Shown piece by piece: positions 31,230 through 36,912 of a stretch of DNA of 36,912 bases. This stretch comes from an uncultured Christensenellaceae bacterium (GTDB lineage Bacteria > Bacillota > Clostridia > Christensenellales > UBA3700). A program made the position numbers and the translations under genes. The stretch covers positions 1 to 36,912 of the forward strand of contig CALWRI010000002.1 of the NCBI GenBank assembly GCA_944383905.1, written 5' to 3'. Below the pieces are notes generated by a model. The model ran no database searches and was not told the origin of the DNA. It worked only from the letters and a program-made list of their open reading frames with translations. Numbering within the stretch: position 1 is the first letter of the stretch; each line of letters begins with the position of its first letter.

Positions 31230-32087
31230 TCACAACTCCTTGTTGAATTCCGTCCTCCTCTTCGTCGCCCTTACGAATTCGCCTTCGAGCGTCTCTTTGT
31301 CGTCGTTTTCGAGCGCAGTTTTGATCACGTCGAGGCACTTTTCAAACTCCTTTATCGACGACAAAAGGTTTTGTTTGTTGCCGAGAAAGAGCTCCGACCA
31401 CAGCTTTTCGTTGATGTTTGCGATTCTCGTCAGATCCCGGTAGCTGTCTCCGACAAAACGCGGAGTATCGAATTTTCTGTCGTCGCTGTTGACGAGCGCG
31501 ACGGCTATCGCGTGAGGGAGCTGCGAGACGAAAGCTATTACTCTGTCGTGCTCTTCGGGCGTAAGTCTCATTACGTTTCTGAAACCCATTTCGCGTGCCA
31601 GACGTTCTATCTCGTCGAGCGATTCCTTTCTGTTCTTCGGAGAGGGCGTGATTATGAAATTCGCTCCTTTGAACACGGAGTCGTCCGCATAATCTATGCC
31701 CTTCTTTTCTCTGCCTGCCATAGGATGAGCAAAGACGAAGTCCGTACCTTCGGGCAGCAGACTCTCTATCTTTTCTGTAAAATGCGACTTTATGCCGGCA
31801 ACGTCGGTCAGTATCGCGCCTTCTTTGAGAAGCGGAGCTATCCTCGCAAGTTCGCCTTCGACCAGCTTGGGATAAAGAGCAATCACGACGAGATCGGAAA
31901 TCGGAACAAACCCGTCCGCCGTCGTCGCCGCGTCGTCTGCGATCCCGCGCTCTATCGCCTTTTTCACGGTCTCCTCGTCGCAGTCGGCGCCATAAACGGT
32001 ATACCCGAGTTTTTTCAGAGCCATAGCATACGAACCGCCGATAACGCCGAGTCCTATTATCGTGACGGTTTTTATCCTGTCTTTCAT
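31230..32087 (-). CDS. tyrA: Prephenate dehydrogenase
   Basis: A 285-residue NAD-dependent enzyme converting prephenate to 4-hydroxyphenylpyruvate, the tyrosine branch. The Rossmann motif is GLGVIGGS (about 11-18). The catalytic His region is FAHPMAGREKKGIDYA, and the helical C-terminal domain with SQLPHAIAVAL is typical of TyrA. No ACT domain follows, and the C-terminal end is charged. The start ATG overlaps the aroQ stop (ATGA); the longer frame into aroQ is a shadow. It is the last gene of the operon. Confidence 0.95.
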   Translation of the reverse strand: MKDRIKTVTIIGLGVIGGSYAMALKKLGYTVYGADCDEETVKKAIERGIADDAATTADGFVPISDLVVIALYPKLVEGELARIAPLLKEGAILTDVAGIKSHFTEKIESLLPEGTDFVFAHPMAGREKKGIDYADDSVFKGANFIITPSPKNRKESLDEIERLAREMGFRNVMRLTPEEHDRVIAFVSQLPHAIAVALVNSDDRKFDTPRFVGDSYRDLTRIANINEKLWSELFLGNKQNLLSSIKEFEKCLDVIKTALENDDKETLEGEFVRATKRRTEFNKEL

Positions 32088-32530
32088 TTTATATCCTCGT
32101 ATTTTTCGTTTTCGATCATTTTTACCGCAAGGACGTAACCGTCGAAACCTCTGCCGCATATCTGCGCTTTGCATACGGGCGCGGTGACGGAAACGTGCCT
32201 GAATTCCTCTCTCTTGTCTATCGCGGAAATATGCACCTCGACGACGGGGAGCATTATCGCTTTGATCGCGTCCCTGATGGCATAGCTGTAATGGGTGTGC
32301 GCGGCGGGATTGATGACTACTCCGTCATACTTTTCAAAAAAGCATCTGTGCAGACAATCGACAATGTCGCCCTCGTGATTGCTTTGGAAAAAATCCAGCT
32401 CCGTGTTGGTATTCCCGCAATTTTTTCTTATGTAGGCATACAGATCTTCAAGCGTGTTTTCCCCGTAAACGTCCTTCTCCCGCGTGCCGAGCATATTCAT
32501 GTTCACACCGTTTATAACCATTATCTTCAT
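32084..32530 (-). CDS. aroQ: 3-dehydroquinate dehydratase, type II
   Basis: A 148-residue type II enzyme, dodecameric in its family, which dehydrates 3-dehydroquinate to 3-dehydroshikimate. NGVNMNMLGTRE and the flexible-loop tyrosine in DVYG are visible, as are FFQSNHEGDIVD, NPAAHTHYS with the catalytic His, and HISAIDKREEFRHVS. It overlaps aroE-aroK by 4 nt and tyrA by 4 nt. Confidence 0.97.
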   Translation of the reverse strand: MKIMVINGVNMNMLGTREKDVYGENTLEDLYAYIRKNCGNTNTELDFFQSNHEGDIVDCLHRCFFEKYDGVVINPAAHTHYSYAIRDAIKAIMLPVVEVHISAIDKREEFRHVSVTAPVCKAQICGRGFDGYVLAVKMIENEKYEDIK

Positions 32531-33852
32531 TGTTTTCCGTCTCCTTGAGAGAGTATGTTTTTGAGTTTTTCGAGCCCGTCCGCGACGTCGCCGTCATTGT
32601 CGAGGACTGACTGCGCGGTGGCGTAATATCTGCTTTTTCTCGCCGCGTAAATGCCGCGGAGCCTGTCCGCTCCCTGCGCCAGAAGAGGTCTGCCCGAGCA
32701 GTCCGCGCTCCTTATTATTTCGTCGATCTTTCTTCTGACGAAGACCGTCGCGCCGGAGAGCAGCATCACGTCCGCGTTGCGGATCCTTTTAATGCAGCCG
32801 CCGCCCGTAGCTATCACCTTGCCTTTGCCGAGAGAGAGCTCGAAAAGCGCGCGACTTTCGGCGTCTCTGAAAACTTTCTCTCCCTGTTTGAAGAGCTCGG
32901 GTATGCTCTTTCCTTCGCGTGCGACGATATATTCGTCCATATCGACGAATTCTCTGCCCGTCTCCTCCGCAAGCAATTTGCCGAGAGTGCTTTTGCCGCA
33001 CGACATTATGCCCGTGAGATAGACGTTGAGCCCGTTTTTCAGAGCTTCTTCAAACGACAGACGTCTGAATATCTTTTTCGTGGCGGAAAGGTCGACTTCC
33101 TCGTCTCTCCACATGCTCTGCGATTTCATCGCCTGCGCAACGAGCATATAAAGCCCGCCGACGCATCTTTTGCCGAGCTTCGCGCCCGTTTGCAGAAAGC
33201 GCGTGTACATCGGATTGTACACAATGTCCGCAAGCGCGTCGTAACGCGAGATCACGTCCTCGCCGACGGGAGACGCGTCCTCTTTGGGGAACATACCGAC
33301 AGGCGTGCAGTTTACGAGCAAAAAGCCCTTCTCTCCTTTCGCGCAGACCGACGAGAGAGCGTCGTAATCCAATACGCGCACGTCGTTTTCTCCGACGTTC
33401 TGCGGATTTCTGCTGACGACGGTCACTTTCGCGCCCTTCTCTTTGAGCGCGTGCACGACCGATCTTGCGGCGCCGCCGTAGCCGAGCACGGTCGCCTTTT
33501 TTCCTCTGACGTTTATTCCTCTCGAATCGAGCATCGCGGCAAAGCCGTAAGGGTCGCTGTTGTAGCCTTCGAGCCTGTCTCCGACGCGTTTCACCGTATT
33601 GACCGCGCCTATTTCTTTCGCCTCGTCCGATATGAAGTCGAGATTGCTCATCACGTCCGTCTTGTAAGGGATCGTGACGTTGACGCCGTCGTAGCCGAGC
33701 AAGAATTCTCTGCACGAACGGATATTCTCTCTCGCTATCTCCCTGACGTCGTAAACGCCCTTCTCTCCTTTTATCTCAAAAAACGCGCTGTGTATCTGCG
33801 GCGAGCGGGTATGCCCGAGCTTTTCGCCTATGACGCAAAACCTGTTTTCCAC
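32527..33852 (-). CDS. Bifunctional shikimate dehydrogenase-shikimate kinase (AroE-AroK fusion)
   Basis: A 441-residue fusion. Residues 1 to about 255 form AroE: HTRSPQIHS substrate loop, catalytic lysine K64 in NVTIPYK, aspartate D100 in NSDPYG, NADP loop GYGGAAR (124-130). Residues about 275-441 form shikimate kinase: P-loop GIMSCGKST (281-289), shikimate-binding DMDEY (304-308), GGG, and a lid arginine region RRKIDEIIR. One chain would reduce 3-dehydroshikimate and phosphorylate shikimate. The start is GTG, placed by GGAGG 6 nt upstream. The gene follows pheA by one base. The reverse-order fusion and separate genes are also known; this order is less common. Confidence 0.94.
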   Translation of the reverse strand: MENRFCVIGEKLGHTRSPQIHSAFFEIKGEKGVYDVREIARENIRSCREFLLGYDGVNVTIPYKTDVMSNLDFISDEAKEIGAVNTVKRVGDRLEGYNSDPYGFAAMLDSRGINVRGKKATVLGYGGAARSVVHALKEKGAKVTVVSRNPQNVGENDVRVLDYDALSSVCAKGEKGFLLVNCTPVGMFPKEDASPVGEDVISRYDALADIVYNPMYTRFLQTGAKLGKRCVGGLYMLVAQAMKSQSMWRDEEVDLSATKKIFRRLSFEEALKNGLNVYLTGIMSCGKSTLGKLLAEETGREFVDMDEYIVAREGKSIPELFKQGEKVFRDAESRALFELSLGKGKVIATGGGCIKRIRNADVMLLSGATVFVRRKIDEIIRSADCSGRPLLAQGADRLRGIYAARKSRYYATAQSVLDNDGDVADGLEKLKNILSQGDGKQ

Positions 33853-33853
33853 T

Positions 33854-34984
33854 TCACTCCTCCGCCGGCGCGCTCTTGACGTATTCGCCGAGTAGCTTGA
33901 ACGCGAGCGTCGATCTCTCGACGTAATACAGCGCCTGAATCATATCCTTGCTGTTGCAATTGCCTTCGAGGTCGACGACAAAGTAGTAACTGCCGGGATT
34001 GTTTTTGAGCGGGCGAGACTCTATCTTGACCATGTTTATGCCGTAACGCGAGAAAAAGCGGAGCACCTTGTACAGAGCGCCCGACTCGTTCTTCAACGTA
34101 AAGCTGACGCTGACCTTGTCCGCTTCGGTATCCGCAAGCGTCTTGGAAATGACGATGAATCTCGTAAAATTGCCTTTATCGCTGTTAATCCCTTTTGCGA
34201 GCACGTCCAGCCCGTATATTTCCGCCGCAGCTTCGCTTGCGACGGCGGCAACCGAAAAGTCCTTCTTTTCCGCGATCATCTTCGCGGCGAGCGCCGTATT
34301 TGGATAAGGTATCAGATTCCACCCTCCGTCCGCGAGAAAAGCGTGCGACTGTTCCAGCGCTTCCGCCTTGGAATAGACGGTCTTTACGTCCGCAAGCGAC
34401 GCTCCCTTCGCGCCGAGCAGACAGTGCTCTATCCTGATCCACTTTTCGCCGACGATGAAGCAGTTGAACTGACCGAGAAGGTCGTACACCTCGACCACGG
34501 AGCCTATCGACGAGTTTTCGAGCGGAACGACGCCGTAATCTATCTCGCCGCCGTCGATCGCCTCGAAAAGAGATCTGAAAGTGAAATAAGCCTTCTTTTG
34601 TTTCGCCTTCGGAAACAACTCCGAAACCGCCTTGGACGAATAACTGCCCTCCGCGCCCTGAAAGCCGACTTTTGCGCATTCGTCGATCGCTCTGCGTTCT
34701 CTCGACGTCTCCGCGACGGGGTTTGTCTTGAGCTGGATTTCCTTGCTGAGGTCCATGACCGCGGTCATAAAGTCGACCGCCTCGTTTGAGTATCCCTTGT
34801 CGGACAACCTGTCAACGGCGCGCGAAAGCACCTCTTTTTCTCTGCCCGTCTGGAGCACGGTCTCGCCGTTTGCGCGTTTGTATTCCGCGACCTGTTTCGC
34901 GACGTTCATTCTGCGCTCGAACAGAGGTATCATTTCGTCGTCTATGACGTCTATTTCTTTTCTCAAATCCTTTATGTCTTTCAT
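33854..34984 (-). CDS. pheA: Bifunctional chorismate mutase/prephenate dehydratase (P-protein)
   Basis: The 376-residue protein begins with an AroQ-type chorismate mutase helix bundle (about 1-88, RKEIDVIDDEMIPLFERR), followed by prephenate dehydratase (about 110-290, with GNFTRF active-site threonine) and an ACT domain (about 295-370, ESGALYKVL and IESRP) that binds phenylalanine as feedback inhibitor. It therefore makes phenylpyruvate from chorismate. It starts one base after aroC, and aroE-aroK starts one base after its stop. Confidence 0.96.
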   Translation of the reverse strand: MKDIKDLRKEIDVIDDEMIPLFERRMNVAKQVAEYKRANGETVLQTGREKEVLSRAVDRLSDKGYSNEAVDFMTAVMDLSKEIQLKTNPVAETSRERRAIDECAKVGFQGAEGSYSSKAVSELFPKAKQKKAYFTFRSLFEAIDGGEIDYGVVPLENSSIGSVVEVYDLLGQFNCFIVGEKWIRIEHCLLGAKGASLADVKTVYSKAEALEQSHAFLADGGWNLIPYPNTALAAKMIAEKKDFSVAAVASEAAAEIYGLDVLAKGINSDKGNFTRFIVISKTLADTEADKVSVSFTLKNESGALYKVLRFFSRYGINMVKIESRPLKNNPGSYYFVVDLEGNCNSKDMIQALYYVERSTLAFKLLGEYVKSAPAEE

Positions 34985-34985
34985 A

Positions 34986-36062
34986 TCAGTCCTTGACGAA
35001 TTGGTATATCGCGAGCGCCGCCGCAGCCTCTATCACGGGAAGCGCGCGGACGACGATGCACGGATCGTGTCTGCCTTTGAGCGAAAGTTTTACGTTTTCG
35101 CCCGTGGCGACGTTGACCGTATCCTGTTCTTTGAATATCGAAGCGGTAGGCTTGATCGCGACGTTGAACACAATCGGCATGCCCGTGGATATTCCGCCCA
35201 GCACGCCGCCGTTGTTGTTTGTACGCGTGCGGACGTTGCCGTCGTCATCGAAATACCAGCAGTCGTTGACCTCGCTGCCGCGCTTTGCGGTCATACCGTA
35301 TCCGCTGCCGAACTCAACGCCCTTGACCGCAGGCACGGAAAACAACAGAGAGGAAAGCACGCTCTCGACGCTGTCGAAAAGCGGATCTCCGAGTCCCGCC
35401 GGAAGTCCCGTGACAGCACATTCTATCCTTCCTCCGACGCTGTCGCCGTCTGCTCTCGCCGCGGCGATCTCCGCCTTCATACGTTCTCTGACGTTCTCGT
35501 CGATCACGGGCAGGATCTCCCCTTTGAGTGCCTCTGCGAGCGAGCCGTCTATTTGAGTGCCGAAGTGCTCGTCGCAAACGCCGCCGACCGAAAGGATATG
35601 CGAAACCACGTCGATACCCCTTTGAGCAAGCAGTTGTCTTGCGACCGCTCCGGCGAATACGAGAGGCGCGGTCAGTCTGCCGGAGCTTGCGCCGCCGCCC
35701 CTGTAATCGTTGTTTGCACGATATTTCATGCGATAGCCGTAATCCGCGTGCGACGGACGCATCACGTCTTTGAGCTGCGCGTAGTCGGACGATCTGACGT
35801 TGGTGTTTTTTATCACGGCGCAAATCGGAGTGCCTTCCGCGACTCCGTCCATAACGCCGCAAAGCAGTTCGAATTCGTCGGCTTCCTTTCTCGGCGTGGA
35901 AAAATCTCCGCCGTTGGGAGCGCGTCTCGCCATCTGCGCCTTTATCGCGTCGAGATCGAGCTTCGTACCCGCAGGCACGCCGTCCAGCACGACGCCGATA
36001 GCCGCGCTGTGCGACTCTCCGAAAACGCTTATTTTAAGTTTGTTTCCCCAGACTCCGCTCAT
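34986..36062 (-). CDS. aroC: Chorismate synthase
   Basis: A 358-residue FMN-dependent lyase converting EPSP to chorismate. The signature GESHS (near residue 15), MRPSHADYGYRMKY, YRGGGASSGR and the C-terminal GVLGGISTGMPI are all conserved; the second block usually reads RGGGHASGR or similar. The start is set by GGAGGAAAGG and the ATGA overlap with aroA. A longer upstream frame lies inside aroA and is not the gene. Confidence 0.97.
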   Translation of the reverse strand: MSGVWGNKLKISVFGESHSAAIGVVLDGVPAGTKLDLDAIKAQMARRAPNGGDFSTPRKEADEFELLCGVMDGVAEGTPICAVIKNTNVRSSDYAQLKDVMRPSHADYGYRMKYRANNDYRGGGASSGRLTAPLVFAGAVARQLLAQRGIDVVSHILSVGGVCDEHFGTQIDGSLAEALKGEILPVIDENVRERMKAEIAAARADGDSVGGRIECAVTGLPAGLGDPLFDSVESVLSSLLFSVPAVKGVEFGSGYGMTAKRGSEVNDCWYFDDDGNVRTRTNNNGGVLGGISTGMPIVFNVAIKPTASIFKEQDTVNVATGENVKLSLKGRHDPCIVVRALPVIEAAAALAIYQFVKD

Positions 36063-36912
36063 TGCACCTTTCCTCCAAGCTCTTTGTATCTGTCCAGAAA
36101 ATCGGGGTACGACTTGGCAATGCAGGCAAAGTCGTCCACCGTGATCGATCTTTCGCATCTCGTTGCGGCAATGGCAAGGGTCATCGCGATCCTGTGATCG
36201 TTGAACGAGCTGACCCTGACGCCGCCTTCGAACGTCTCAACCCCGTCGAATACGAGGTCGTCTCCCTCTCTCCTGACGTCGGCCCCGATCGCGGAAAGTT
36301 GAGAATAAACCGCATCCAGCCTGTCACATTCCTTTATTTTGAGTCTCGAAAGTCCCGTAAGCCTTGTCCTGCCCTTTCTCAAAGCGCACGCCACGGCGAA
36401 TACGGGCACGACGTCGGGACAGTCCTCGCAGTCGAAAACGAGATCGCCCGCATTTTTCAGTTTTTCGAGGTTTTCTCTTATCACCCTGTCCCCCTGCGCG
36501 CTTTCCTCGTTGAGTCCGAGTATTTCCACGTCCGAACCTATCGCGTTCGCGACGAGGTAAAACGCCGCCTGGGACCAGTCGCCTTCTATCTCTCCGTCAG
36601 TCGCCAGATATTTCTGACCGCCCTTTATTTCAAATCTCTCTTTGCCGTCGAAGCGCACTTCCACGCCCGCCTGTCCGAGCGCCTGAATGGTCAGGTCGAT
36701 ATATCCTTTGGAATAAAGCGGAGTCGTGATCTCAACGACGCTGTCGCCGTCCGCAAGCGGAAGCGCAAACAGAAGTCCGCTTATGAATTGAGAGCTGACG
36801 TCTCCTCTCACGCGGTAACGTCCTGCGGGCAATGCTCCCTTCACCGTCAGATCGAGCGCGCCTTTCTTCGCGCTGTCGTCGCGGTAATACAGCCCCGCGT
36901 CCTTCCACAGCT
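36059..36912 (-). CDS. aroA: 5-enolpyruvylshikimate-3-phosphate synthase, C-terminal part, open at the window edge
   Basis: The last 283 codons are visible and the N-terminus is outside the window. The enzyme adds enolpyruvyl from PEP to shikimate-3-phosphate. Visible signatures are GDVSSQFISGLLFALP (the S-S-Q-F-I-S substrate loop), EGDWSQAAF, LKIKECDR and SSFNDHRIAMTLAIAA, with the arginine and aspartate of the PEP site. It is the most upstream visible gene of the aro operon; its own promoter is not in the window. The final bases overlap aroC as ATGA. Confidence 0.95.
   Translation of the reverse strand, partial: LWKDAGLYYRDDSAKKGALDLTVKGALPAGRYRVRGDVSSQFISGLLFALPLADGDSVVEITTPLYSKGYIDLTIQALGQAGVEVRFDGKERFEIKGGQKYLATDGEIEGDWSQAAFYLVANAIGSDVEILGLNEESAQGDRVIRENLEKLKNAGDLVFDCEDCPDVVPVFAVACALRKGRTRLTGLSRLKIKECDRLDAVYSQLSAIGADVRREGDDLVFDGVETFEGGVRVSSFNDHRIAMTLAIAATRCERSITVDDFACIAKSYPDFLDRYKELGGKVQ

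Overview
The window (about 37 kb, moderately GC-rich, dense operons with strong GGAGG ribosome-binding sites and housekeeping promoters of the TTGACA-17-TATAAT type) looks like chromosomal DNA of an anaerobic, uncultivated Clostridia-like Firmicute. Supporting this are an NfnAB-type electron-bifurcating oxidoreductase pair, an FMN-riboswitch-controlled ECF riboflavin S component, tRNA genes that encode CCA, and an AroE-AroK fusion. The taxon is an inference; no marker phylogeny was possible.

Layout. 1-3.4 kb (minus strand): start of ilvC, ilvB with its own promoter and a short structured leader, then icd with promoter and terminator. 3.4-8.3 kb (minus): tsaE-tsaB-rimI-alpha/beta hydrolase-murF-ddl, overlapping genes for tRNA modification and peptidoglycan precursor synthesis, read from a promoter interleaved with the divergent riboflavin-transporter promoter. 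8.3-9.3 kb (plus): FMN riboswitch and ribU. 9.3-10.4 kb: tRNA-Thr(CGT), tRNA-Pro(CGG), then a roughly 0.8 kb tandem and inverted array built from pieces of the tRNA-Pro gene. This is the strangest part of the window. 10.4-11.7 kb: two paralogous zinc-ribbon membrane proteins, each with its own promoter and terminator. 11.7-18 kb (minus): pgsA, a small membrane protein, valS, a HAD phosphatase and two unknown polytopic membrane proteins as one operon. 18-21 kb (plus): an ABC importer (lipoprotein, ATPase, permease) behind a long structured leader of unknown class, facing a YkvI-like transporter. 22-31 kb (minus): a CtpE-like P-type ATPase with a long disordered N-terminus, then purA, nth, nfnA, nfnB/gltA, obgE and yhbY. 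31.2-36.9 kb (minus): an aromatic amino acid operon aroA-aroC-pheA-aroEK-aroQ-tyrA, with stop and start codons overlapping or nearly touching.

How the genes fit together. The aro operon carries shikimate flux from 3-dehydroquinate to prephenate, phenylpyruvate and 4-hydroxyphenylpyruvate. It needs NADPH, which icd and NfnAB can supply. ilvB and ilvC make branched-chain amino acids and also use NADPH. ddl and murF act in cell-wall precursor synthesis, and pgsA makes phosphatidylglycerol phosphate.

Features worth a second look: (i) the tRNA-Pro-derived repeat array; (ii) the roughly 300-nt leader of the ABC importer, with three hairpins and an anti-Shine-Dalgarno tract; (iii) unusual translation starts, namely two apparently leaderless genes and one probable ATT start; (iv) a MurF-like ligase whose UDP-binding domain is replaced by a membrane domain.
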